A DNA stretch of 64,000 nucleotides from Litoribrevibacter albus (GTDB taxonomy: Bacteria; Pseudomonadota; Gammaproteobacteria; Pseudomonadales; Litoribrevibacteraceae). The position numbers and the translations under genes were made by a program. Shown in pieces: positions 34,088-42,820 of the stretch (position 1 is the first letter of the stretch; every line of letters starts with the position of its first letter). Location of the stretch: NCBI RefSeq assembly GCF_030159995.1, contig NZ_BSNM01000016.1, forward strand, positions 372,001 to 436,000, written 5' to 3'. Under the pieces are notes generated by a model. The model was not told the DNA's origin, searched no databases, and saw only the letters and a list, made by a program, of their open reading frames with translations.

Positions 34088-34633
34088 ATGCATGACATAT
34101 TTACAGCCATCTATCAGAGGCTGTCATCCATCACCGAAGGCATTGGCCGGGCCGTTTCCTGGCTTACCCTGATCATGACCTTAGTGATGTTTACGATTGT
34201 AGTGTTACGATACGTCTTCAACTTCAACCTTATCTTCCTTCAAGAATCCGTACTTTATTTACACGCCATCGTTTTCTTACTCGGTGCGGGTTACACCTTC
34301 AAAGCCAATGAGCACGTTCGAGTGGACATCCTTTATCGAACTATGTCGGAACGAAAACAAGCGGCGGTTAACCTGTTTGGCTGTGTCTTCCTGCTGTTAC
34401 CGATGATGGTGTTTATAGGAATCATCAGCTGGGAATACATCAGCTTTTCCTGGTCCATTCAGGAAAAATCCCAGGAAGCCGGCGGCTTACCCTTCGTTTA
34501 TTTATTGAAATCGGTGATTCTCGGCATGGTCTTCTCCGTCTGTTTACAGGGCATTGCCGAGATTTTCAGGTGTCTGGCGCTGTTAATGACCCCGGACCAT
34601 CAAGCCCCCGAAGATAAACAGGAGGCCAACTGA
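34088..34633 (+). CDS. TRAP transporter small permease DctQ
   Basis: 181 residues, four membrane segments (about 20-45, 58-78, 95-117, 140-165). DctQ-type text: 'VSWLTLIMTLVMFTIVVLRYVFNFNLIFLQESVLYLHAIVFLLGAGYTFKANEHVRVDI'. Start set at ATG 34088 because the ATG 34052 lies inside the -10 box. The stop overlaps the dctM start (TGATG). Works with DctM and a periplasmic binding protein, probably the DctP at 48760, to import an organic acid using an ion gradient. Confidence 0.93.
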   Translation: MHDIFTAIYQRLSSITEGIGRAVSWLTLIMTLVMFTIVVLRYVFNFNLIFLQESVLYLHAIVFLLGAGYTFKANEHVRVDILYRTMSERKQAAVNLFGCVFLLLPMMVFIGIISWEYISFSWSIQEKSQEAGGLPFVYLLKSVILGMVFSVCLQGIAEIFRCLALLMTPDHQAPEDKQEAN

Positions 34634-36021
34634 TGGAATTCATGCCTCTGATCATGTTTATCTGCATCTGCCTGGTGTTGATGCTTGGCTTCCCTGTGGC
34701 CTTTACCTTGGGTGGTACGGCCCTGGCCTTTGCAGGAATTGGCCTACTGACCGGCAGTTTCGATGCAGCGTTTTTGGAAGCCCTGCCCAACCGCCTGTTT
34801 GGTTTGATGAGTAACCAAACGCTAATGGCCGTCCCCTTCTTTGTCTTTATGGGGGTAATGCTTCAAAAATCGAAAATTGCCGAGGACTTGCTAGAAAGCA
34901 TGTCCATCGTGTTTGGTCGTTGGCCCGGTGGTCTCGGGATTTCTGTGACTGTCGTTGGCATGTTGATGGCAGCCAGTACCGGTATCGTGGGTGCCACTGT
35001 GGTGACCATGGGCCTTATTTCTCTTCCGACGATGATCAAACAGGGCTATAGCCCTAAATTAGCCACCGGCGCCATTTGCGCCACTGGTACTCTGGGACAA
35101 ATCATTCCACCGTCCATCGCATTGGTGATTCTCGGTGATGTGCTTTCCAGCGCCTATCAACAAGCTCAGTTGAGCATGGGCATTTTCTCGCCCAAGACAG
35201 TCTCTGTCGGCGATCTGTTCGTCGGGGCGATCATTCCTGGTCTGATTCTGGTCTTGCTGTACGGCCTGTACATTTATCTGGTGGCATTATTCAAACCCGA
35301 AACAGCGCCAGCCATTGATCGTAAAGAGTTGATTGCTCAGAACAAACACGACCACCTCGGTTTAATCATTTTATTTGGTCTGATCCCGCCGCTGTTACTG
35401 ATCATTGCGGTATTGGGTTCAATCATCGCGGGGATTGCCACACCAACCGAAGCCGCCGCCGTGGGTGCGTTCGGTGCCACATTATTAGCAGCATTAAGAA
35501 GCAAGCTTGACCTGACAACCCTACGCGACGTGTGTCAGCAGACCACTCAAGTGACCTGTATGGTGTTCATGATCTTCATCGGTGCCGCCATTTTCTCATT
35601 GGTATTCCGAGGGTTTGGCGGGGAAGAGTTGATTCAGTCCGTCTTTACCGACATTCCTGGCGGACCCTTCGGAGCCATGCTGGTGGTGATGCTGGTGATC
35701 TTCCTACTTGGTTTCATCTTGGACTTCATCGAGATCACTTTTGTGGTAGTGCCGATTGTTGCACCGATTCTACTGGCAATGGGTTTAGATCCGGTATGGT
35801 TAGGCATCATGATTGCGATTAACCTACAAACCTCATTCCTTACCCCGCCTTTTGGTTTTGCGCTGTTCTATTTGCGTGGTGTGGCACCCAAATCGGTGGC
35901 TACCTCAGACATGTATAAAGGCGTCATTCCTTTCATCATCATTCAGTTGTTATTGCTGGTGGGCTTGGCCATTTGGCCGGAATTGGCTACCTGGCTGCCA
36001 ACACAGGTGTATGGCAATTAG
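34633..36021 (+). CDS. TRAP transporter large permease DctM
   Basis: 462 residues, about 12 membrane segments. Signatures: 'LMLGFPVAFTLGGTALAF', 'LAVPFFVFMGVMLQKSKIAEDLLE', 'AASTGIVGATVVTMGLISLPTMIKQGYSPKLATGAICATGTLGQIIPPSIALVILGD' and 'TPTEAAAVGAFGATLLA'. It is the ion-motive part of the transporter. Translationally coupled to dctQ; a strong terminator follows. No binding protein is adjacent. Confidence 0.95.
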   Translation: MEFMPLIMFICICLVLMLGFPVAFTLGGTALAFAGIGLLTGSFDAAFLEALPNRLFGLMSNQTLMAVPFFVFMGVMLQKSKIAEDLLESMSIVFGRWPGGLGISVTVVGMLMAASTGIVGATVVTMGLISLPTMIKQGYSPKLATGAICATGTLGQIIPPSIALVILGDVLSSAYQQAQLSMGIFSPKTVSVGDLFVGAIIPGLILVLLYGLYIYLVALFKPETAPAIDRKELIAQNKHDHLGLIILFGLIPPLLLIIAVLGSIIAGIATPTEAAAVGAFGATLLAALRSKLDLTTLRDVCQQTTQVTCMVFMIFIGAAIFSLVFRGFGGEELIQSVFTDIPGGPFGAMLVVMLVIFLLGFILDFIEITFVVVPIVAPILLAMGLDPVWLGIMIAINLQTSFLTPPFGFALFYLRGVAPKSVATSDMYKGVIPFIIIQLLLLVGLAIWPELATWLPTQVYGN

Positions 36022-36044
36022 AAGAAAATCCATCGCTGTATAAT

Positions 36045-36072
36045 AAAAACGCTCCTCATTAGGAGCGTTTTT
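36045..36072 (+). terminator. Intrinsic terminator of dctQM
   Basis: 12-bp stem AAAAACGCTCCT / AGGAGCGTTTTT with a CATT loop; bidirectional in appearance. Confidence 0.9.
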
Positions 36073-36144
36073 ATTGGCATAGATAGACATAGGTGCAGTT
36101 AGGAAACGTCTTGCAAAGCCAAAGAGAACTTGTTCAACTTCTCA

Positions 36145-36930
36145 CTAGAAATGGTATGCCACAGTGACCGTTCCAAACGCTTGCAGTCCACCGGATTCGT
36201 CTTCAATGTCACTGGCTTCTGAGTTGAGATCGTTCTGACTTAAATGCCCAGCCGGATCTACCGCCACCAATGTCACATCCGGATCGTTGAGTTGATAGGT
36301 CAAACCCAACTCCACCATAAAATCAAAGCCGCTTTCACCATCGATTTCATTCCCCCAGCCGAGACTGATGTATGGCAGCACGCCACTGGAATCGATCTCG
36401 GTTTCCAGAGAATTAATATCCCCCGGATTCACTGTCGTAGACCCCACAGTAAAGCGGCGATCCATATCGGCATTGGCTGAAAACTCGGAATCAATGTACA
36501 TCAATCCCCCCGAGAGGAAAAATTCACGCGTCCACCCCTCACTGGTGATCGGATACCAATCCACGCCTAATTGCAGAGCGGTGATGGAATAATCTGCGTC
36601 TTCGTATTCGATGTCAGACAACTCGATGTCGCCATCATCGACTTCCAAATCCATGCCGCTGATCATCGCTCGCCATTGCACACGATCACCATCCGTCAGG
36701 TGCCACTGGGTGGTACCGCTGGCCGTAATGCCTACGCCCAAAGCCCCTGCTGACACGCCCAATGACGTTTGTGCCGGTGAAGCAGGCATTTGTATTTCCT
36801 CTGCTTCTACATAGCCACCAACGGCCAACAACCCTGCCAGCCCAAACGCAAGGCTTAATGGCAGGTTCGCCTTCGTCAATCGACGAACTTCCAAGGGGTG
36901 ATGTAGATTCGTTTTATTCAATTCCTTCAT
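36145..36930 (-). CDS. Outer-membrane beta-barrel-like protein, 261 aa
   Basis: A signal-like segment is preceded by an unusual basic N-terminus (MKELNKTNLHHPLEVRRLTKANLPLSLAFGLAGLLAVGG); the cleavage site is probably near VEAEE (about residue 44). The mature part alternates amphipathic strands ('SITALQLGVDWYPI', 'FFLSGGLMYIDSEF', 'GFDFMVELGLTYQL') and ends '...TVTVAYHF', the C-terminal Phe of outer-membrane barrels. Acidic loops are Asp-rich. No close family named; an OmpW-like or porin-like barrel is plausible. Monocistronic. Confidence 0.75.
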   Translation of the reverse strand: MKELNKTNLHHPLEVRRLTKANLPLSLAFGLAGLLAVGGYVEAEEIQMPASPAQTSLGVSAGALGVGITASGTTQWHLTDGDRVQWRAMISGMDLEVDDGDIELSDIEYEDADYSITALQLGVDWYPITSEGWTREFFLSGGLMYIDSEFSANADMDRRFTVGSTTVNPGDINSLETEIDSSGVLPYISLGWGNEIDGESGFDFMVELGLTYQLNDPDVTLVAVDPAGHLSQNDLNSEASDIEDESGGLQAFGTVTVAYHF

Positions 36931-37114
36931 TACAGTCTCCTTATCTCAAAAGCAGACAACACTTGCGCTGTCGATACAGGGACATCATGAAGAATAGCGG
37001 AAGAAAGGTCTGTGGTGATTGTGGGACAAACTCCGCCGAAGTTGGACAGAATGTGACAAGACCTCTCAGCCTGAGGCTAGTAACAACAGAGCGGACTTAC
37101 TCAAAGGCTCACAC

Positions 37115-37208
37115 AGATTCACTCACAGAGATTCACTCACAGAGATTCACTCACAGAGATTCACACAGAGGCTTACACAGAGTTTCATACAGAGACTTGC
37201 ACAGAATT
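37115..37208. repeat. 14-bp tandem repeat downstream of the histidine kinase gene
   Basis: Three perfect copies of AGATTCACTCACAG (37115-37128, 37129-37142, 37143-37156) followed by several degenerate units (AGATTCACACAGAG, GCTTACACAGAG, TTTCATACAGAG, ACTTGCACAGAA) that run up to the kinase stop codon. Non-coding. No palindromy, so not a terminator. Confidence 0.85.
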
Positions 37209-38888
37209 TTAATAAGCCATTGGCCAGAGGACACAAAAACAGGCGCCACCTAGCGGGCTGTCTTCTACCCAAACTTCGCCGTTGTGCCATTGTATGATTT
37301 GGTGAACGATGGCCAAACCCAGTCCATGCTCTTTGGACACTTCCCGTTGTTCATTATTCAGCTGTTTGAACGCTTCAAACACTCGCCGTTTATCGCTATC
37401 CGGAATACCTGGTCCATCGTCTTCGACCTTTAATAAGTAACCGTTTGACTGCTCCGTCAAGGTCACCTGAATGTGTGAAGCGGCATACCGACAGGCATTG
37501 GCTAACAAGTTATTCACCAGCCGCTGCATGGCCCTGAGATCCAGCCTCATCATTGCGTTGCTGAGCGCTGGGGAAATGGTCAGATCAATGGCTAATTCCG
37601 GATGTTCAATTCGGCACTGTGAAATTTCCTGAACCAACGAGGGCGCAAAGCACACTTCCCGAAACTGGGTCAGATCGGCCACCCGACTGTAACGGGACAA
37701 GGCGAGAATTTGCTGAATCAAGTGATCGAGGGTATCAATACCGGACGCAATGCTTTGTCGATAACGCGCTTGCTCCTCTTCGGTAATGTCCGACGCCTGC
37801 AGCATTTCGAAAGCAAAACTGACGCGCGATAGCGGCGTCCGCAGATCGTGCGCCATCGCATTGGTGAGCTCCCGCTGGCTGTGAATCATGCCTTCAATCT
37901 GATCAGCCATCCGGTTATAGGTCTGGGACAGCTCGGAAATCATCGAGCCTTTCCTGACCTCTGCCCGGTGCTGTAGGTTACCCTTACCAAATTCAGAGGT
38001 CGCCGCTTTCAGGCGATTCAATTCCCGCCACAACAACATCACAAACAGGAAAATACCGAGACTGATGCTGCCTACCAGAATCATCAACGCGAGCGCCAGA
38101 ATGGTTAACTCAGGCCCCGGCAAAGGGATCTTATCCGCCACCAGCACCAGAGGGTCTTCAACCGCTTGTTGATCAGGCAACCGTTGGTAGATCACAGTCT
38201 TCTCATCGTCCGTTAGCGACCAGGTCATGCCTTCATTCATCAATTGGGCCTGTTTTGCAGACGACAATGACAGCTGACTGAACGAAGCCATTGCCAATTC
38301 AAAACCAAACTCAGGCTGCAATTGCGAGATCAACATTGACCAAGAGGAGGCGTCGGTATTTCGAAAACGTTCCATCAACAGATGCAGTGTCCCCCGGCTC
38401 TGATTTAAGGTATCCAGATGCTCCGACTCATCCAGCATCATGTACAACCACCAGGAAGAATCACCTAAACGCTTTACCAGTACATCGCTGTCGTTGTCCG
38501 CCAGAATCAACAGGGTTTCGTCCGGTTGTAACGCCAGTAAAGAGGCTCGATTCGAATCACTCAATGTCGCGCCGATCGGTGCTTCCCAAATGTCCTGCGA
38601 ACTATTCTGCAAAGGCTCCTGCGGCGGCTGGATCTGCTCGCGAGACAACAAATAGAGTTCATAGCCAAACGCATCCGCCAAACTATTAATGTCATCCCGC
38701 CACTGATCTTCCGGTAATGCCGCTAACCGCTGCTTAATTAAATAGAAGGTGCCCTTGAAGGTGTCGTTGACCCGATCCGAAACAAACCAATGATTCATGA
38801 TTTTGATCGGATTCATGGATTCAGAGAACAGTAAGAAGCCCAAAGGAATGAAGACCAAAATCCAAATCCGAAAAAAGGCTTTTAGCAT
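37209..38888 (-). CDS. Sensor histidine kinase (RstB/QseC-like)
   Basis: 559 residues: transmembrane helix 1 (5-23), a large periplasmic sensor region (about 24-258), helix 2 (259-287), HAMP (about 288-338), a HisKA domain with phospho-acceptor His347 in AMAHDLRTPLSRV, and a HATPase_c domain with 'NLLANACRYA' (N box), 'VEDDGPGIP' (G1) and 'GLGLAIVHQI' (G2). Partner of the OmpR-type regulator 47 bp upstream. The layout and partner resemble RstBA. The stimulus is unknown. Confidence 0.93.
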   Translation of the reverse strand: MLKAFFRIWILVFIPLGFLLFSESMNPIKIMNHWFVSDRVNDTFKGTFYLIKQRLAALPEDQWRDDINSLADAFGYELYLLSREQIQPPQEPLQNSSQDIWEAPIGATLSDSNRASLLALQPDETLLILADNDSDVLVKRLGDSSWWLYMMLDESEHLDTLNQSRGTLHLLMERFRNTDASSWSMLISQLQPEFGFELAMASFSQLSLSSAKQAQLMNEGMTWSLTDDEKTVIYQRLPDQQAVEDPLVLVADKIPLPGPELTILALALMILVGSISLGIFLFVMLLWRELNRLKAATSEFGKGNLQHRAEVRKGSMISELSQTYNRMADQIEGMIHSQRELTNAMAHDLRTPLSRVSFAFEMLQASDITEEEQARYRQSIASGIDTLDHLIQQILALSRYSRVADLTQFREVCFAPSLVQEISQCRIEHPELAIDLTISPALSNAMMRLDLRAMQRLVNNLLANACRYAASHIQVTLTEQSNGYLLKVEDDGPGIPDSDKRRVFEAFKQLNNEQREVSKEHGLGLAIVHQIIQWHNGEVWVEDSPLGGACFCVLWPMAY

Positions 38889-38935
38889 GGAATGTCCTTA
38901 ATAGATGAGGTGCTGGGAGGCAGAGAGCAGAGCCA

Positions 38936-39793
38936 TTAACGAATCTCCGCCGGCAGACTTAATAAGTAGCCTTTCCCTCGAATGGTTTTAATGATGACGG
39001 GTTCAGACGGATTATCGCCCAGTTTCTTCCGAACCCGTGAGATCCGGCGATCAATGGAACGATCCAGGCCGTCATAATCAAAGCCTCTCAAATTCCGGAC
39101 AATGTCATCCCGAGAAACAATCTGCCCCTGATGCTCGGCCAGTAACACCAACAAATCAAACTCGGCAGTGGTCAGGTGCACCGAAGCCTGACAACACATC
39201 ACCGATCGCGCACTGAGATCAATAACTAATCGCTCGTTAACTGATCCCTCGTTAATTAAACGCCCATTAACCAAGCTTCCCGCTGTTGAGGATCTAGCCC
39301 CCAATACAGGAGCAGAAACCGAATCTTCCGCCATATGTGATGTATTTGTCGATATCACGCCCTGAGCCACCTGCCGATCGGTTTCCACACGCCGTAACAA
39401 GGCGCAAATACGAGACAACAGCAGTCTGGGTTTTACCGGCTTAATAACGTAGTCGTCCGCCCCCAGCTCCAAGCCCAGCATCTGATCCATGTCTTCATCG
39501 AGTGCCGTCAGCATCAGAATCGGCTGGTAGAAGAACGGCCGTACCTGTTTACAGACTTCCATGCCAGACAGACCTGGCAACATCACATCGAGAATCACCA
39601 GATCTGGCGCGTGTTGCTGAATATAATGGACGGCGTCACCCCCATGACTCAGATGAGTGACATCAAAACCGCTTTTGATCAGAAATTCACAAATTAACCC
39701 GGCCAACTCCTGATCATCTTCGACCAACAGCAAACGGTAGCTGGGTGTGTCTAATGCAAAGTTATCCATAGAGATTTTCTTATTACGTGGCAT
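38936..39793 (-). CDS. OmpR-family response regulator (RstA-like) with expanded linker
   Basis: 285 residues, about 40-45 longer than the usual 230-245. Receiver domain (about 18-135) with the phospho-acceptor Asp in LVILDVMLPG and 'VIKPVKPRLLLSRI' (Lys switch). Winged-helix DNA-binding domain (about 190-280) with 'TTAEFDLLVLLAEHQGQIVSRDDIV' and 'RKKLGDNP...IIKTIRGKGYLL'. The linker (about 140-190) is low-complexity and holds three five-residue repeats (GRLIN, EGSVN, ERLVI and the related GSLVN) encoded by 15-bp units. First gene of the pair with the kinase. The start may be M9 (39769). Confidence 0.93.
   Translation of the reverse strand: MPRNKKISMDNFALDTPSYRLLLVEDDQELAGLICEFLIKSGFDVTHLSHGGDAVHYIQQHAPDLVILDVMLPGLSGMEVCKQVRPFFYQPILMLTALDEDMDQMLGLELGADDYVIKPVKPRLLLSRICALLRRVETDRQVAQGVISTNTSHMAEDSVSAPVLGARSSTAGSLVNGRLINEGSVNERLVIDLSARSVMCCQASVHLTTAEFDLLVLLAEHQGQIVSRDDIVRNLRGFDYDGLDRSIDRRISRVRKKLGDNPSEPVIIKTIRGKGYLLSLPAEIR
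39227..39271. repeat. 15-bp degenerate tandem repeat, 3 copies, in the response-regulator linker
   Basis: TAATCGCTCGTTAAC (39227-39241), TGATCCCTCGTTAAT (39242-39256) and TAAACGCCCATTAAC (39257-39271). On the coding strand the units give pentapeptides with a conserved central Asn. Period matches the thiG, thiO and thioesterase arrays. Confidence 0.7.
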
Positions 39794-39963
39794 CCCATCC
39801 GGTTACAGAACAAAAAGGGCGTTAGAATCATGATCCCTTGTACCCTTGTTACAAGTCATGCCTTTAGATTCCCTTTTTCAAAACCATTCGATAGTGCCAC
39901 GATTTTTGAAAAAGCACTTCGTGTAAAGTGTGACAGTTTTGGACACCGCCGGATTATGCACGA

Positions 39964-42717
39964 TTATCGATCTGCGCCATCCATCAGAGACAATAGCTGA
40001 TCATTAATCATCTTCAGACACGCTTCCGGCTGCTGAAGCCAGACGCTGTAAGGCATAGGCAACACACGAATGCCGGAACGAAACAAGCTCTTGTAGGTTT
40101 CTACATCATAGCTGTCATGAAAATCACCAGGGAAACCAATCAAATCAATTCCTAACAGCTGGCCTTGTTTTTGACAGAGCACATCAATTTCAACCCCGGC
40201 CACTTCGAAGCCTTGCCAACACTGATAGCCCTCTTGCACTAACGCCGCACTCAGTGTCTCCGCAAACTCACAACGGGCTTGATTAGCTCGCCCCTCACTG
40301 GCTTGAAGGTGATTGTGCTCTAAATAGCGCCGGAATAAGTTGTCTCTGGCCAGCGTGGTCGCGGCTACCGAATGATAAACATGCATTCGTTCTTTGGCCC
40401 GAGTCACCGCCACATTAAACATGTCTTCCCGATTGAGATAGGCGGCCGCCCGAGCCGAATTCTCATCTATCGCCATCGACAGTAACATCAGATCGCGCTC
40501 TTCACCTTGGAAACCATAGGGCGTGTCCACTCGAATCTTGTGAGCCTGTATGTCCGATTCGGAAAAGGTCGAAGCAATGGTTTTTTCCAGATATTGGGCC
40601 TGCTCACGAAACGGCGACAACACACCGATACTGGGTTTAAGGCCGGAGTCCGCGTATTTCTCAACAAACGATTCGATGTGTTGAATCACCTGCCGCGACT
40701 CTTCGCTATTTCGTCCGGTTCGGGTGCGTTCACCTTCCACCTGAGTGAACGACAACGCCGGTTCTATCAATTCACCGGGACGACTGCGCATCACTTTTAA
40801 ACGATCCTGATAGAAGTAGCGATTACTGAAAGAAATCAGGTCGGTCTTTCCTCGATAGTATTCATCCAACAGACACACGGCGGTTTGCTTTTGGATGGTG
40901 TCGGACGCTAGATCCAACAACGATTGTTCCCGATAATTGTATTGTTGTGCGTAGGCCGGATTAAGCCGACAATAATCAAAAATCGACTGCTGTTCTCGTC
41001 GGGAGACAAAGGAAACATGCCGAAGCTGTTTTCCATCCCCCACAATCACAGCCCGCTTGGCCCGTTGTAAGGCAGGAATTGAAGTCGCTATGTCACACTG
41101 AGTGGCTTCATCGAATATCACCACATCAAATAACTCGGCTTGCAGCGGCAGCACCCGATTCAATTCATTGACATTCACCAACCAGATCGGAAAGGCCCCC
41201 AGCACATCCCCGATGTTGGTTTGGGCAAAGCGCTCTTCCTGCATCTTGGAATCCCTCGCCTTCAACGCCTGTAAGAACTTGGTGACCTCACCCCGCCGGG
41301 TATTCAATAAGGTATCTAACTGCTGGACGCGATAGGCATTAATGTAGTCGGCACATAAAGATTCCCGACGCTCTTGGAGCGTTCCGATCTCTTCCGGACT
41401 GCGCCAAAGCACGGCCGGATCTTTACGTGCGCTGAGCCAGGACAGCACGCCGTTCAGCATTCGCCCCCAAACGCCGCTGCGCTGAGACGACTGAGCAAGT
41501 CGCCCACTGATCCAGCGTGACCAATTCAACTGTTTCTGAAAGGTTTGGGAGACACCATCCAATTCCCGCTTCACGTCGGTCAGCTGTCTATGAATACGCT
41601 CCGGATTGACGCGGGAAGCCACGCCCATCGACAACAAGGCATCCAGATACTCTTTCATCGACGTCTGGAAATTTCGCTGTGTGGTATGAACATAGCCCTG
41701 TTGTAGATTGAAAGTCTCATTGAGCTTTTCGCCCACCACTTTGATCGCTTGCTCACTTTTGGACACCACCAGCACAGATTCACCATGCAACATGCGGTCA
41801 ATCGCAATAGCCGCAATGGTGTAACTCTTACCCGTACCAGGCGGCCCGGAGATCAGGCTCACCGTTTCTTTTGCGGCATTTTCCAGCGCCGTTAACTGTG
41901 GTCGGCTTAGCAAGCCTGGAATCAAATCCGGCTCGGTTGCTGATGGCGCAGATAAGACCTCATGTGCCTGCCCCAATAAGGCCGACAAGGCTGAAGACAC
42001 GGTTCCCGGTTGGGATAACACGCCCAGCTCATGCAAGACACCCCGAGATCCCTTGGCACGTTCAGCCAACAATAAAGCACATGCACAACGCACGGTGATA
42101 CGATCGCCCGATGACTCAGCACTATCCGAAGCGGTCATATCAGAGGAAGCCGTCAAGGTCGGCCAACGTCCTAACTCCTCAAGGTTTACAATCACAGTAT
42201 GCTGTCTCAGCCATTTGCTGACCTGGGCAACGGACTCCATCGCCAGGGGCCATTCAACAACAGGAAAGGATTCGAGCTCGGCACTGTCGAGATCCGGTTT
42301 CAATAACTGACGTAATAGCGGGCGGTTTACCCGAAGGTCGGACTGATCTATCGATAAATAATACGCACCACTGGTGTCTTGTGGATGAATCTGGGCAGGA
42401 AAATAAATCAGCGGGGAATTCAGTGTCCTTGAAGAAGAAAAGCCGGAGGTGGTGGTGACTTTCCCACGAACAAAGAAACAGCCATAAATCAGCAAACGCT
42501 CTTTCTTATACTTCTCAGTCTGTGTATACAGCTGCTCAACGTTCGCCTCAACCAAGGGCAATTTCGGCAAGCCACCCGACGCAAGTTCATCGTGGCCATT
42601 AATCTCCAAATGTCGGTTGCTACGAAGACGAGACACATCACTGATTGAAATACCGTAACTGTCCGCCCGGTAACAACGGCGAAAATAATCAATCAACTGT
42701 GACGATGTGTGTTCCAT
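39964..42717 (-). CDS. Superfamily 1 (UPF1-like) helicase with C-terminal nuclease-like domain
   Basis: 917 residues. Unassigned N-terminal domain (about 1-270). Helicase core: Walker A LISGPPGTGKSYTI (about 288-301), Walker B VVIFDEATQCD, 'AVIVGDGKQLRH' (motif III) and the second RecA lobe with 'DTPYGFQGEERDLMLLS' and 'NVAVTRAKERMHVY' (motifs V/VI). A helical insertion of about 170 residues lies between motifs I and II. The last 100 residues ('CEFAETLSAALVQEGYQ...VEIDVLCQ...LLGIDLIG...') align by eye with the restriction-endonuclease-like (DUF559/Vsr-type) domain fused to such helicases, but the usual D-x-K lysine reads IDLIG, so activity is uncertain. Role in DNA repair, RNA metabolism or phage defence cannot be decided. 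Monocistronic. Confidence 0.8.
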   Translation of the reverse strand: MEHTSSQLIDYFRRCYRADSYGISISDVSRLRSNRHLEINGHDELASGGLPKLPLVEANVEQLYTQTEKYKKERLLIYGCFFVRGKVTTTSGFSSSRTLNSPLIYFPAQIHPQDTSGAYYLSIDQSDLRVNRPLLRQLLKPDLDSAELESFPVVEWPLAMESVAQVSKWLRQHTVIVNLEELGRWPTLTASSDMTASDSAESSGDRITVRCACALLLAERAKGSRGVLHELGVLSQPGTVSSALSALLGQAHEVLSAPSATEPDLIPGLLSRPQLTALENAAKETVSLISGPPGTGKSYTIAAIAIDRMLHGESVLVVSKSEQAIKVVGEKLNETFNLQQGYVHTTQRNFQTSMKEYLDALLSMGVASRVNPERIHRQLTDVKRELDGVSQTFQKQLNWSRWISGRLAQSSQRSGVWGRMLNGVLSWLSARKDPAVLWRSPEEIGTLQERRESLCADYINAYRVQQLDTLLNTRRGEVTKFLQALKARDSKMQEERFAQTNIGDVLGAFPIWLVNVNELNRVLPLQAELFDVVIFDEATQCDIATSIPALQRAKRAVIVGDGKQLRHVSFVSRREQQSIFDYCRLNPAYAQQYNYREQSLLDLASDTIQKQTAVCLLDEYYRGKTDLISFSNRYFYQDRLKVMRSRPGELIEPALSFTQVEGERTRTGRNSEESRQVIQHIESFVEKYADSGLKPSIGVLSPFREQAQYLEKTIASTFSESDIQAHKIRVDTPYGFQGEERDLMLLSMAIDENSARAAAYLNREDMFNVAVTRAKERMHVYHSVAATTLARDNLFRRYLEHNHLQASEGRANQARCEFAETLSAALVQEGYQCWQGFEVAGVEIDVLCQKQGQLLGIDLIGFPGDFHDSYDVETYKSLFRSGIRVLPMPYSVWLQQPEACLKMINDQLLSLMDGADR

Positions 42718-42820
42718 ACCAAAAATTCCATCTACGTCCGGTGCAGGCAGTATTACTAAAAAAACAGCCTCAGGGAAGGAAACACATCATACCCAAGCGA
42801 ACTAATGCACCAGTACTTAA

